From Parvibaculum sp039680535 (GTDB lineage Bacteria > Pseudomonadota > Alphaproteobacteria > Parvibaculales > Parvibaculaceae), in NCBI RefSeq assembly GCF_039680535.1, contig NZ_JBDKSS010000005.1, positions 1 to 64,000 of the forward strand: DNA of 64,000 nt. Direction: 5' to 3'. Both the position numbers and the translations under genes were made by a program. Positions 1-8,521 of the stretch are shown one piece after another. Every line of letters starts with the position of its first letter. Position 1 is the first letter of the stretch. Under the pieces are notes generated by a model. The model saw only the letters and a program-made list of their open reading frames with translations, did no database searches and had not been told where the DNA came from.

Positions 1-1
1 A

Positions 2-169
2 ACCGTCATCATCACGGGTGGTAAATATCAAGAAGTCCTGCAAGCGGATCGTCTGCGTGTATTGGCCATTGGAGTACTCGACGGCTACGGATTCCAAAAG
101 GACATTAAGCTATCAGGCCTAAAGGAAGTGCTTGCTCTATGGGGACAAAAAGGCTGCCCCACGGATTAA
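2..169 (+). CDS. 3' end of an unidentified gene (partial)
   Basis: An open frame enters from the left edge and ends at TAA 167-169, giving the last 55 residues of a protein that starts outside the window. The visible tail is mixed hydrophobic and charged, contains LRVLAIGVLDGYG and ends GQKGCPTD. I do not recognise a family. It could equally be a spurious open frame next to the insertion-sequence scar that follows. No catalytic motif is visible. Confidence 0.35.
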   Translation, partial: TVIITGGKYQEVLQADRLRVLAIGVLDGYGFQKDIKLSGLKEVLALWGQKGCPTD

Positions 170-236
170 CGGTGAGCCATAATCCCATGGCGTGAGGACA
201 GCGCGATACAATTGCTCACTTGGAAAGTGAGCAAAG

Positions 237-401
237 ATGGCTGAAGCAGTTTTAAGAGTAATCATCGACGGGTCCGGGGCACAGTCCGGATCGGTTCAAG
301 TCGTCCGCAGCCTTGAAGAGATACGAGCAAAGGCAAAGCAGACTATCGATGACCTTGGCAAGGCCATGGGCTGCTGCCGGTTTCACGGACACGAAGATTA
401 G
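237..401 (+). CDS. Small hypothetical protein (54 aa), possibly a phage-derived fragment
   Basis: The frame runs from ATG 237 to TAG 399-401. It encodes 54 residues starting MAEAVLRVIIDGSG and continuing into a charged helical stretch (EEIRAKAKQTIDDLGKAM). This start resembles the N-terminal segment of some phage tail tape-measure proteins, but that is an impression from memory. An A-rich GAGCAAAG precedes the start, and no strong Shine-Dalgarno is visible. Directly downstream lies a broken IS3-type orfA, so this may be debris of mobile DNA rather than a working gene. Confidence 0.35.
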   Translation: MAEAVLRVIIDGSGAQSGSVQVVRSLEEIRAKAKQTIDDLGKAMGCCRFHGHED

Positions 402-428
402 GTGTCATGATGGAACCGGAGGTGGACT

Positions 429-680
429 ATGGGACGAAGGGTATTCAACCGCGAGTTCAAGCTTGAGGCGGTGAAGCTGGTGCAGGAACGGGGCGTGACA
501 ATTGCCCAGGCGGCCCGTGACCTTGATGTGCATGAGAACGTGCTTCGCAAATGGATCAGGGACGTGGCGGTCGATCCGGCGCATGCCTTTCCCGGCCGTG
601 GCAGATGAAGCCCGAACAGCTGGAGATCGAGCGGCTTCGCCGCGAGGTCACGAAGCTCAAGGCGGAGCGCGACATCCTTG
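429..680 (+). mobile_element. IS3-family orfA transposase remnant, frameshifted and truncated
   Basis: ATG 429 opens a typical IS3-type OrfA N-terminus: MGRRVFNREFKLEAVKLVQE, then a helix-turn-helix with AQAARDLDVHENVLRKWI. The frame stops early at TGA 606-608. The next conserved block (MKPEQLEIERLRREVTKLKAERDIL, a leucine-zipper-like helix) continues in another frame from ATG 605. A one-base loss near 600-604 explains this. After DIL (about 680) the similarity ends abruptly and no orfB follows, so the element is inactive. What follows is the tail of an unrelated gene, so the junction near 680-706 is a deletion or recombination scar. Confidence 0.8.
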
Positions 681-705
681 CCATAAAACTCACCGTCCAG
701 GCTGC

Positions 706-876
706 TTCCGGCATCATGAACGCATGGGCTTTTCTCCATTGCGGTATCACGGCACGCCGCAGATGACGGGCGCGTCCAACGCGAGACCCGGCGAGCACAA
801 TCGCGAAATTTACGGCGGCGTGCTGGGGCTCAGCGACAGCGAAATCGACGACCTGATGGCCGGCGGCATCATCTGA
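706..876 (+). pseudogene. C-terminal remnant of a CaiB/BaiF family CoA-transferase
   Basis: In the frame ending at TGA 874-876 the peptide contains RYHGTPQMTG, then RPGEHNREIYGGVLGLSDSEI and ends LMAGGII. This is the usual ending of class III (CaiB/BaiF) CoA-transferases: a GEHN motif followed by a LLGLS-type helix. The rest of the gene, including the catalytic Asp domain, is absent because the IS3 fragment abuts it. It has no start of its own. A separate family member begins at 63543 near the other end of the window. I infer gene loss by IS-mediated deletion. Confidence 0.7.
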
Positions 877-954
877 CGTCGAGGCAAGCTGATCTTTCGC
901 ATCAACGCACCGGAGATTTCGCGGCTGCTTTCAGACCATCGACAGTATCCCACA

Positions 955-972
955 AAAACATTATAATGTTTT
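955..972. promoter_or_regulatory. 18-bp palindromic operator candidate
   Basis: AAAACATTATAATGTTTT is a perfect 18-bp palindrome 80 bp upstream of the acyl-CoA synthetase start at 1053. Its core CATTATAATG recurs exactly at 6067-6076 and in near-identical form at 34970-34983 and 39483-39496, each time upstream of a catabolic gene. I read it as the binding site of a dimeric regulator. The GntR protein encoded next to the 39483 copy is the best candidate. Confidence 0.6.
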
Positions 973-1052
973 AAAAGCTATGCGGATGATTAAACCATCC
1001 GAAGTCGGCCTCTCGTGTCGACAACCGGGGAAGAGCGTTTCAAGGAGAAACC

Positions 1053-2627
1053 ATGACAGCTGCGTCAAGCCTGTCGTTCGAGGACGCCGCATCGAAGGGA
1101 ATGATCGTCGCCTGGCACGCAGCCCAGACGCCGGATCGGCTCGCGATTTCATCCGAAAAAGGCAATCGCAGTTTTTCAGAGCTGAATGCGCAGGCCAACC
1201 GGCTGGTCAGGGTGTTGCGGGGCGCCGGCCTCCAATCCGGCGACGGTGTGGCGCTTCTTTGCATCAACCGTCCCGAATTCGTCGAGACTGTCATGGCCTG
1301 TCAACGTGCCGGCTTCCGGATGACCCCCGTCAACTGGCATCTCACGCCCGCGGAAGTCGCCTATATCGTGGACGATTGTGAGGCGAAGGCTTTGATCGCG
1401 GATATACGGCTTGCATCCTCCGCGACGCCGGCCGCCGCCACGGGCTCCGGTCTGCGCATCAAGCTCGCCGTGGGCGGACCGATCGAGGGTTTTACCTCCT
1501 ACGACACGCTGGTCGCGCGCGAGTCCGGCGCGAATATCGACGATCCCGTCATCGGCAGCCAGATGCTCTATACATCGGGCACGACCGGTCATCCGAAGGG
1601 CGTCTACCGGGGCAGCGCGCCAGCGGCCTCATCGCTTTTCAGCAAGATGGTCGAGACGGCGCGGTTCAACAACGCCACGGACCTGGCGGTGGTGACGGGG
1701 CCGCTCTATCACGCTGCGCCGCTGTCCCTCAATCTCCTGCTTCCGCTCTCGGCCGGCGTCGGCACGATACTGATGGACAAGTGGGACGCGGAGGAAATGC
1801 TTCGGCTGGTCGATAGGCATCGCATCACGCATACACATGTCGTGCCGACCATGCTTCACCGCATTCTCCTTCTTCCGCCAGAGGTCCGGGCCAAATACGA
1901 CATCTCGACGCTGAGGTGGATCCTCCACGGGGCGGCCCCCTGCCCCGTGCATGTGAAGCGGGAGACGATCGAGTGGCTCGGTCCGGTCGTCTTTGAATAT
2001 TACGGCGCGACGGAAGGCGGCGGAGTCTTTGTCCATCCGGACGAATGGCTGGAAAAACCCGGTTCGGTGGGCAGGCCGACGGAGGGTGTCGTTCTGCAGA
2101 TTCAGGACGAGAACGGCAAGGAGTTGCCGCGGGGCGAGATCGGCACCGTCTATTTCAAGGCGCCGGAAACCGGCCGGTTTGAGTATTTCAAGGCGCCGGA
2201 AAAAACCGCGAGCGTCTACCGGGGCGATTTCTTCACCATGGGCGACATGGGCTATGTCGACGAGGACGGATTCCTGTTCCTCACTGGCCGCAGCGCCGAG
2301 GTCATTATTTCCGGCGGCGTCAACATCTATCCCGCCGAGATCGACCAGGAGATCCTTCAGCACCCCTCGGTCAAGGACGTGGCCACGGTCGGCGTCCCCA
2401 ACAAGGAATGGGGCGAAGAAGTGAAGGCGGTCGTTCAGCTCAATGAAGGTTACGAGCCGGGCGAGGCGCTGGCCAAGGACATACTCGATTTCGTGGCGAC
2501 GCGGCTGGCGGCCTATAAACGCCCCCGATCCGTCGATTTCGCGGATGACCTGCCGCGGCTGACGACGGGCAAGATCGTGCGGCGGACGGTTCGCGACAGA
2601 TACTGGCAAGGCGAAAAGAAAATATAA
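1053..2627 (+). CDS. AMP-forming acyl-CoA synthetase
   Basis: This 524-residue member of the ANL superfamily activates a carboxylic acid to its CoA thioester via an acyl-adenylate. The phosphate-binding loop YTSGTTGHPKG lies at residues 173-183. YYGATEGGG is the adenine-binding A5 region, and a TGR-SAEVIISGGVNIYPAEI hinge follows. The catalytic lysine is K507 in LTTGKIVRR near the C-terminus. Length is normal. AAGGAG at 1042-1047 fixes the ATG. It heads a plus-strand run with the SDR at 2647 (19 bp gap) and the ACAD at 3612, which suggests substrate activation followed by beta-oxidation. The palindrome at 955-972 is the likely control site. The substrate cannot be read from sequence. Confidence 0.9.
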   Translation: MTAASSLSFEDAASKGMIVAWHAAQTPDRLAISSEKGNRSFSELNAQANRLVRVLRGAGLQSGDGVALLCINRPEFVETVMACQRAGFRMTPVNWHLTPAEVAYIVDDCEAKALIADIRLASSATPAAATGSGLRIKLAVGGPIEGFTSYDTLVARESGANIDDPVIGSQMLYTSGTTGHPKGVYRGSAPAASSLFSKMVETARFNNATDLAVVTGPLYHAAPLSLNLLLPLSAGVGTILMDKWDAEEMLRLVDRHRITHTHVVPTMLHRILLLPPEVRAKYDISTLRWILHGAAPCPVHVKRETIEWLGPVVFEYYGATEGGGVFVHPDEWLEKPGSVGRPTEGVVLQIQDENGKELPRGEIGTVYFKAPETGRFEYFKAPEKTASVYRGDFFTMGDMGYVDEDGFLFLTGRSAEVIISGGVNIYPAEIDQEILQHPSVKDVATVGVPNKEWGEEVKAVVQLNEGYEPGEALAKDILDFVATRLAAYKRPRSVDFADDLPRLTTGKIVRRTVRDRYWQGEKKI

Positions 2628-2646
2628 TGGGACGGGGAGAAAGCTG

Positions 2647-3546
2647 ATGGCTGGATTGTGCAAGGGCCGCGTCGTCATCGTGACGGGCGGTGCCAGAGGT
2701 ATCGGGCGGGAACATTGCCTGGAATTCGCGCGTCAGGGTGCCAAGGTGGTGGTGAACGATCTCGGTGGAGAGCGGACAGGCGAAGGCCGGTCGAGCGAAC
2801 CCGCCGAGGCGCTGGCGAAGGAAATCAGGGCCATGGGGGGCGAGGCGGTCGCCAATGGCGATGACGTGTCCGACTGGGACGGCGCCAAACGGATGATCGA
2901 TCAGGCGATCTCGACCTTTGGCGGCCTCGACGTGCTCGTCAGCAATGCCGGCATTTTGCGCGACCGCATGCTGACCAACATGACGATCGACGAATGGGAT
3001 GCGGTCATCAAGGTTCATCTGAGAGGCACGTTTTGCCCGGCCCACCATGCCGCGAACTACTGGCGGGCGCAGGTAAAGGCGGGCAAGACGGTCGACGCCC
3101 GCATCATCAACACAACCTCCGTTTCGGGCCTGCTGGGCAATCAGGGGCAATGCAACTATGGCGCGGCCAAAGCGGGCATTGCCGCTTTCACGATCACGTC
3201 GGCGATGGAGCTTGCGCGCTACGGCATCACCGTGAATGCGATCTCGCCGGGCGCGCTTACCCGGATGACGGAAGACCTCGGCTATGCCGTGGCGGTGCCC
3301 GAGGGTGAGTGGAACCCGCGCGATCCGGCCAACATTGCGCCTATCGTCGTCTGGCTCGGAAGCAGCGAGTCGAAAGACGTGACCGGCCAAGTCTTCGAAT
3401 CCACGAGCGGGCGGCTGACAGTCTTCGAGCGCTGGCAGCGCGGGCCGGCCATTAACCCGAAGCGCCGTTTCGATCCGGCCGAGCTTGGTCCGATTGTCAA
3501 GGACCTCCTCAGCAAGACGAGACCGCCGGACGCGATCGGCGGCTGA
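2647..3546 (+). CDS. SDR 3-hydroxyacyl-CoA dehydrogenase (MFE-2 type)
   Basis: This 299-residue short-chain dehydrogenase has the NAD(P)-binding motif TGGARGIG at 13-20, SNAG around 99-102 and the catalytic set Ser158/Ser160, Tyr171, Lys175 (YGAAK). The early segment VVVNDLGGERTGEGRSSEPA matches the insertion found in peroxisomal multifunctional enzyme type 2 and its bacterial stand-alone relatives. Those oxidise 3-hydroxyacyl-CoA, including CoA esters with bulky or steroid-like acyl groups. GGGGAG at 2634-2639 precedes the ATG. It sits between a CoA synthetase and an ACAD, fitting a beta-oxidation role. I infer NAD dependence from Asp38 at the end of beta-2. Confidence 0.88.
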   Translation: MAGLCKGRVVIVTGGARGIGREHCLEFARQGAKVVVNDLGGERTGEGRSSEPAEALAKEIRAMGGEAVANGDDVSDWDGAKRMIDQAISTFGGLDVLVSNAGILRDRMLTNMTIDEWDAVIKVHLRGTFCPAHHAANYWRAQVKAGKTVDARIINTTSVSGLLGNQGQCNYGAAKAGIAAFTITSAMELARYGITVNAISPGALTRMTEDLGYAVAVPEGEWNPRDPANIAPIVVWLGSSESKDVTGQVFESTSGRLTVFERWQRGPAINPKRRFDPAELGPIVKDLLSKTRPPDAIGG

Positions 3547-3611
3547 CGGGGATACCAGCGACCATATCGAACCGGGCCGCCAGGCCGAAGACAAACACCA
3601 GACAAGGATGA

Positions 3612-4751
3612 ATGCCGACAATGGATTTTTCGTTCAGCGAGGAGCAGACGCTGCTGCGCAATTCGGTGCAGAGCCTGCTCGCCGACAAATATGACTTCGA
3701 TACGCGCCGCAAGATCGTGAAGTCGGCTGAAGGCTGGTCGCCGGCCATGTGGAAGCAGTTCGCCGAACTCGGCCTTCTCGCCGCGCCGTTCGCCGAAGAG
3801 CTGGGCGGCCTTGGCGGCGGCCCCATCGAAACGATGATCCTGATGGAAGAGTTCGGCCGGCACCTCGTCGTCGAACCCTTCGTCGAAACGGTCGTGCTCG
3901 CCGGCGGCTTCCTCCGCGAAGGCGGCTCGAAGGCGCAACAGGATGCGCTTATCCCCGGCATCGTCGACGGTTCGACCGTCTGGGCCTTCGCCTATGCCGA
4001 GCCGCAGGGCCGCTACAACCTCGCCGACCTCGTCACCACGGCGAAGAAGGACGGCGCGGGCTACACGCTGAACGGCTACAAGGCCGTCGTACTCGGCGCG
4101 CCCTGGGCCTCGAAGCTCGTCGTCACCGCCCGCACGTCCGGCGGTCAGCGCGACCGCGACGGCGTCTCGGTCTTCACCGTCGACAAGTCGGCGGCGGGCG
4201 TCTCGACCCGCGACTACCCGACCGTCGACGGCCGCCGCGCCTCCGAAATCACCTTCGAGAACGTCAAGCTCGGCGCCGACGCACTGATCGGCGTGGAAGG
4301 CAAGGGGCTGCCGCTGGTCGAGAAGATCACCGATCAGGCGATTGCCGCGCTGTCGGCCGAAGCCGTCGGCTGCATGGGCGAGCTCAACAAGGCGACCGTG
4401 GAATACTGCAAGACGCGCAAGCAGTTCGGCGTGCCGATCGGCAAGTTCCAGGTGCTCCAGCACCGCATGGTCGACATGTTCATGGCTTACGAACAATCGG
4501 TCTCCATGACCTACATGGTCAACCTGAAGCTCTCCGAAAGCGACGCCGAGCGCGTCAAGGCCGCGGCCGGCGCCAAGGTGCAGATCGGCAAGGCGGGCCG
4601 CTTCGTCGGCCAGCAGTCCGTGCAGCTTCACGGCGGCATGGGCATGACCGACGAACTCAATGTCGGCCACTACTTCAAGCGGCTGACCATGATCGACACC
4701 CAGTTCGGCAACGTCGATCACCAGCTCAAACGCTATTCCCAGGCCGCCTGA
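3612..4751 (+). CDS. Acyl-CoA dehydrogenase, beta-like subunit without the usual catalytic Glu
   Basis: This 379-residue acyl-CoA dehydrogenase begins MPTMDFSFSEEQTLLRNSV and carries the HGGMGMTDE segment near the C-terminus. Its ending, MIDTQFGNVDHQLKRY, lacks the YEGT-type catalytic Glu of medium-chain enzymes. This C-terminus is typical of the smaller partner in heterotetrameric ACADs, for example FadE27/FadE29-type proteins of actinobacterial steroid degradation. It may therefore need a partner such as the convergent gene at 4825-6024. ATG 3612 follows AAGG closely; ATG 3621 (MDFSF) is an alternative start. A hairpin at 4781-4803 lies just downstream. Confidence 0.85.
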   Translation: MPTMDFSFSEEQTLLRNSVQSLLADKYDFDTRRKIVKSAEGWSPAMWKQFAELGLLAAPFAEELGGLGGGPIETMILMEEFGRHLVVEPFVETVVLAGGFLREGGSKAQQDALIPGIVDGSTVWAFAYAEPQGRYNLADLVTTAKKDGAGYTLNGYKAVVLGAPWASKLVVTARTSGGQRDRDGVSVFTVDKSAAGVSTRDYPTVDGRRASEITFENVKLGADALIGVEGKGLPLVEKITDQAIAALSAEAVGCMGELNKATVEYCKTRKQFGVPIGKFQVLQHRMVDMFMAYEQSVSMTYMVNLKLSESDAERVKAAAGAKVQIGKAGRFVGQQSVQLHGGMGMTDELNVGHYFKRLTMIDTQFGNVDHQLKRYSQAA

Positions 4752-4775
4752 GCCTGAAGGACGGCAGACTGACAC

Positions 4776-4805
4776 AAAAAGGGCCGCATCCCGGATGCGG
4801 CCCTT
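4776..4805 (-). terminator. Intrinsic terminator between convergent genes
   Basis: GGGCCGCATCC (4781-4791) pairs perfectly with GGATGCGGCCC (4793-4803), giving an 11-bp stem over a single unpaired base. On the minus strand it is followed by five Ts, as in a rho-independent terminator for the gene ending at 4825. On the plus strand only TT follows, so it is weaker for the ACAD ending at 4751. Confidence 0.75.
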
Positions 4806-4824
4806 CGCACGTCCGGATGATCCG

Positions 4825-6024
4825 TCAAAGTCCCAGAACGGCCTTTGCAATAACATTGCGCTGGATTTCGTTCGAACCGCCGTAAATCGAAGCGGCGCGA
4901 CCGAAATTATAGGCACTTGTCACGCTCACCGCATAGCCGGGCCCGACGGGCGCTTCATTGGCGATTCCAATCAAATGTTCCCTCTGGAACGGCATGGCGT
5001 AGAAGGCGGCTGCTTCGACGGCAAGCTCCGACAACGCCTGCTGAACTTCGGTCCCGACAATCTTCAAGGTCGAGGAAGAGGGGCCCGCAGGGCGGCCCGC
5101 CACCTCCTCCGCGACGATCCTCAGATTGGTATATTCGAGACCCGTAAGCTTCACCTCGATTTCGGAGAGCCTCGTCATGAATGCCGGTTCGTCCGCCAGC
5201 GCCGCGCCATCGCCAAGCCTTTCCTGTCTCGCGATCTTTCTGAGTTGCGCGATCTTGCGCTTGGACTCAGGAACACCTGCAATGCCGGTGCGCTCATTGA
5301 CGAGCAGGAACTTGGCGTAGGTCCAGCCCTTGTTTTCATCGCCGATGCGGTTCGTCACCGGCACCTTGACGTCAGTGAAAAAAACTTCGTTCAAGTGATG
5401 CAGGCCATCGATGGAAATGATGGGCTTCACCTCGATGCCGGGCGTCTTCATGTCGATCAGCAGGAACGAGATGCCTTCCTGCGGTTTAGCGGTCTCATCC
5501 GTTCGCACGAGACAGAATATCCAATCGGCTTCGTGGGCATAGGACGTCCAGATTTTCTGGCCGTTGACGATGTAATGGTCGCCCTGACGCACGGCCCTGG
5601 TCTTCAGCGAGGCGAGGTCCGATCCGGATCCCGGCTCCGAATAGCCCTGACACCACCAGACATCGCCGGTAAGAATGCCCGCCAGATGCTGCTTTTTCTG
5701 CGCTTCGTTGCCGAAGGTGTAGATCACCGGGCCGACCATCGACAGACCGAAAGGCGACAGACGCGGCGCGTTAGCGGCGGCCATCTCCTCGTTGAAAATA
5801 TGCTTCTGCATCGGCGTCCATCCAGTGCCGCCATACTGCCTGGGCCAATTGACCGCTACCCAGCCTTTCTCGTGGAGGTCCTTCTGCCAGCGCCTGAGCG
5901 CACCGCGCTCGCCAGACGCGCCCACTGTGTCTCTCTCCGCGAGCTCCCTGGGCAGTTTTTCCGAAATGAACCGACGGACTTCCGCGCGGAAGGCTTCGTC
6001 CTCTTTCGTAAGCTCGATATCCAT
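4825..6024 (-). CDS. Acyl-CoA dehydrogenase (paralogue A)
   Basis: This 399-residue ACAD has the FAD/substrate segment WCQGYSEPGSGSDLASL (124-140) and NGQKIWTSYAHEADW (154-168). Position 382 is Gly in IYGGSNEIQ, where medium-chain enzymes have the catalytic Glu. Instead Glu244 in LVNERTG occupies the helix-G position used by isovaleryl-CoA and long-chain dehydrogenases, and it is the probable base. It aligns with the neighbour at 6118-7317 over 399 residues without gaps, indicating tandem duplication. An AAAGGTC ribosome site precedes the ATG. The palindrome TTCATTATAATGAA lies 41-54 bp upstream. Confidence 0.88.
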   Translation of the reverse strand: MDIELTKEDEAFRAEVRRFISEKLPRELAERDTVGASGERGALRRWQKDLHEKGWVAVNWPRQYGGTGWTPMQKHIFNEEMAAANAPRLSPFGLSMVGPVIYTFGNEAQKKQHLAGILTGDVWWCQGYSEPGSGSDLASLKTRAVRQGDHYIVNGQKIWTSYAHEADWIFCLVRTDETAKPQEGISFLLIDMKTPGIEVKPIISIDGLHHLNEVFFTDVKVPVTNRIGDENKGWTYAKFLLVNERTGIAGVPESKRKIAQLRKIARQERLGDGAALADEPAFMTRLSEIEVKLTGLEYTNLRIVAEEVAGRPAGPSSSTLKIVGTEVQQALSELAVEAAAFYAMPFQREHLIGIANEAPVGPGYAVSVTSAYNFGRAASIYGGSNEIQRNVIAKAVLGL

Positions 6025-6064
6025 CTACTGACCTTTCGCGGCAACGATCCGGGTGTTTGTATTT

Positions 6065-6078
6065 TTCATTATAATGAA
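6065..6078. promoter_or_regulatory. 14-bp palindromic operator candidate
   Basis: TTCATTATAATGAA is a perfect palindrome in the 93-bp gap between two minus-strand ACAD genes, upstream of the one starting at 6024. It shares the CATTATAATG core with 955-972 and matches 12 of 14 positions at 34970-34983 and 39483-39496. A site here implies that the 4825-6024 gene has its own promoter rather than only reading through from the genes behind it. Confidence 0.6.
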
Positions 6079-6117
6079 TTTATCCGAGCGGGCAAAAGAC
6101 CGAATTGTCCGCCGCTT

Positions 6118-7317
6118 TCAAAGACTCAGAATCGCCTTGGCGATGACGTCGTGTTGAATCTCATTCGATCCACCATAGATGCTCGCGGCGCGGCCATAGC
6201 CGTAATCCGCCCACACGTTCCGCGTATGGGCAGGGCCTATATCCCGCGCGTTGACGCCGCTAGGCAGGGCTCCTTGCCCGAATGGTTCGATATAATAGCC
6301 GACGGCTTCGACAGCGAGTTCGCCCAAAGCCTGCTGAACCTCGCTGCCGACGATCTTCAGCAGGGACGATTGCGGTCCAACCGCCTTTCCCGCCGCCGCA
6401 TCGGCGAGAATCCGCAGATTCATGTATTCGAGACTGGTGAGCTTAACTTCTATCTCCGCGAGTTTGCGCTGGAACGCGGGATCGTCCATCAACGCCCCCC
6501 CATCCGCGTTCCGCTCCGCTCGTGCTATCGCCTTGATATGCGCAGCCTTCTTCTTGGACTCGGGGACGCCGCCGATACTCGTTCTCTCATGGACAAGCAG
6601 GTACTTGGCGTAGGTCCAACCCTTGTTTTCCTCGCCTATGAGATTTTGCACCGGCACCTTGACGTCGGTAAAAAACACTTCGTTGAGATGGTGCAGACCG
6701 GCGATCGAGATGATCGGACGCACTTCGATACCGGGTGTCCTCATGTCGATGAGCAGGAAGGAAATCCCTTCCTGCCGCTTGGCGCTCTGTTCGGTGCGCA
6801 CCAGGCAGAAAATCCAGTCAGCCTCATGCGCATAGGACGTCCATATTTTCTGGCCGTTGACGACGTAATGATCGCCGTCGCGCACCGCCATCGTTTTAAG
6901 CGAGGCGAGATCGGAACCGGCGCCCGGTTCGGAATAGCCCTGGCACCACCAGACGTCTCCGGAAAGTATGCCCTGCAAGTGGCGGCTCTTCTGTTCGGCG
7001 TTGCCGAAGGTGTAGATCACCGGGCCGACCATGGTCAGCCCGAAGGGCATCAGACGCGGTGCATTGGCTCTGGCGATTTCCTCGTTGAAGATAAACCGCT
7101 GCGTCGCGTTCCATCCCGTGCCGCCATACTCCTCGGGCCAGGCAGGCGCCGCCCAGCCTTTCTCGTAAAGCGTCTTGTGCCAGCGCTTGACCACACTTTT
7201 GTCGGTCATCACACCCAGGGCCGGCGAATCCGCACATTCCGGCGGAAGATTCGCCGCGATAAATCCGCGAACCTCGTCGCGAAATGCCTCATCCTCCGGC
7301 GTGAAGTCAATATTCAT
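6118..7317 (-). CDS. Acyl-CoA dehydrogenase (paralogue B)
   Basis: This 399-residue ACAD is a gap-free paralogue of the next gene downstream. It has WCQGYSEPGAGSDLASL (124-140), NGQKIWTSYAHEADW (154-168), helix-G Glu244 in LVHERTS as the likely base, and Gly382 in IYGGSNEIQ. A frame extends upstream to 7380, but MNIDFTPEDEAF at 7317 matches the paralogue's N-terminus and is preceded by GGGAAG. The retained duplicate suggests different acyl chain stages or ring positions, or alternative partners for beta-type subunits. It oxidises an acyl-CoA to the 2-enoyl-CoA and passes electrons to ETF. Confidence 0.88.
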   Translation of the reverse strand: MNIDFTPEDEAFRDEVRGFIAANLPPECADSPALGVMTDKSVVKRWHKTLYEKGWAAPAWPEEYGGTGWNATQRFIFNEEIARANAPRLMPFGLTMVGPVIYTFGNAEQKSRHLQGILSGDVWWCQGYSEPGAGSDLASLKTMAVRDGDHYVVNGQKIWTSYAHEADWIFCLVRTEQSAKRQEGISFLLIDMRTPGIEVRPIISIAGLHHLNEVFFTDVKVPVQNLIGEENKGWTYAKYLLVHERTSIGGVPESKKKAAHIKAIARAERNADGGALMDDPAFQRKLAEIEVKLTSLEYMNLRILADAAAGKAVGPQSSLLKIVGSEVQQALGELAVEAVGYYIEPFGQGALPSGVNARDIGPAHTRNVWADYGYGRAASIYGGSNEIQHDVIAKAILSL

Positions 7318-7424
7318 GCATATCTTCCCATTGCCGGGCCGGTGGAAATATTCCCGCGCCGCTGTGAGTCGCGGCAACACTCATCGACAGCTGGATCCAT
7401 GCTTCCCAATATCCAGGTCGCGAT

Positions 7425-8510
7425 CTAGGCAGCCCAGCCCTGCAAGCGCGCGGCTTCAAGACGAACCAACTCCGGCCCGCCCAGCAACTGCCGGTCGAGC
7501 CCAATCCGCTTGAACCAGTAATGCAGGCCGAGCAGATCGGTGAAGCCCATGCCACCATGAACCTCGGTCGCGGTGCGTGCGACGAAGCGGCCCACTTCCG
7601 ACAGGTGGCTCTTGGCATGACATGCCATGAGGCGCGCGTCGCCGGGCACTTCGTCCAGCGCATGGGCCGCATACCACACCAGCGAACGCGATGGTTCGAG
7701 AGCGGCCGCCATCTCGGCGCAGAGGTGCTTCACGGCCTGAAACGACCCGATCACGCGGCCGAACTGCTTGCGCTCTCCCGCATAAGCTACCGCCTTCTCG
7801 AGCATCATCTGACCCGCGCCGAGGGTGTCGGCGGCAAGCATGACCCTGCCGGCATCTATCATCCGCGCTACCGCGTCGGCGCTGGATCGGGGCAAGGGCT
7901 CGGCCGCAACCTGATCGAAGACAAGTTCGCCAACCGATCGGGTCCTGTCGATGGTGTTGAGCGCCCGCCGCGACAACCCCTTCGCGTCGGGCAAAACGAG
8001 ATGAAGTCCATGGTCGCTGTCGGCCACGATGTAGAAATCGGCCTCAGCCCAGTCGATCACGAAGAGGGACTTGCCCGTGAGCGTTCCCTTCCGGGCTTTC
8101 ACGCCGGCATCTTCACGGATGCCGATTTTTTCCGTGACGGCCACGCCTGCGACAATCTCGCCCGCGGCGATCTTCGGAAGCCACTTTTCCTGCTGGGCCT
8201 CGCTGCCCGCGAGCATCAGCGCGAGCGGCGCCATGACGGCGGTCCCGAGGAAGGGCAGCGGCGCCACATGCCGCCCGATCATCTCGTAAACGATCGCCGC
8301 GTCGAGAAATCCCAGACCCATGCCGCCAAAATCTTCCGGGATCAGCATTCCGGGGATGCCCAGCTCGCTGGCGCCCGCCCACAGGGACCGCTGAACGGTA
8401 TGCGTGTCCCCGGCGGCAAGGCGCACCTTGTCGAGCGGCGCATTCTGTTCGAGAAAACGGCGGACGCTGTCCTGCAACAGGCGCTGCTCTTCCGACAATG
8501 CAAATTCCAT
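7425..8510 (-). CDS. Acyl-CoA dehydrogenase, short beta-type subunit
   Basis: This 361-residue ACAD starts MEFALSEEQRLLQDSVRRF. The open frame extends upstream to 8645, but that part is unlike ACADs, and AGGAATTC precedes ATG 8510. It has HGGMGFTDLLGLHYWFKR and ends LLGGPELVRLEAARL with no catalytic Glu in the C-terminal helix. It starts 11 bp after the stop of the full-length ACAD gene at 8522-9715. Such side-by-side long and short genes are known to form alpha2beta2 heterotetramers with one active site per pair in steroid side-chain degradation. I infer the same here. Confidence 0.85.
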   Translation of the reverse strand: MEFALSEEQRLLQDSVRRFLEQNAPLDKVRLAAGDTHTVQRSLWAGASELGIPGMLIPEDFGGMGLGFLDAAIVYEMIGRHVAPLPFLGTAVMAPLALMLAGSEAQQEKWLPKIAAGEIVAGVAVTEKIGIREDAGVKARKGTLTGKSLFVIDWAEADFYIVADSDHGLHLVLPDAKGLSRRALNTIDRTRSVGELVFDQVAAEPLPRSSADAVARMIDAGRVMLAADTLGAGQMMLEKAVAYAGERKQFGRVIGSFQAVKHLCAEMAAALEPSRSLVWYAAHALDEVPGDARLMACHAKSHLSEVGRFVARTATEVHGGMGFTDLLGLHYWFKRIGLDRQLLGGPELVRLEAARLQGWAA

Positions 8511-8521
8511 CGGATGAATTC

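Noticed and set aside
3282..4916. 544-codon minus-strand open frame
   Set aside because: It lies opposite the SDR end and the whole ACAD gene at 3612 and has a repetitive, biased composition typical of a shadow frame.
4795..7428. 877-codon plus-strand open frame antisense to two acyl-CoA dehydrogenase genes
   Set aside because: It is the mirror of two convincing ACAD genes on the minus strand. Its translation has no recognisable domain, and the opposite strand has ribosome sites and conserved motifs.
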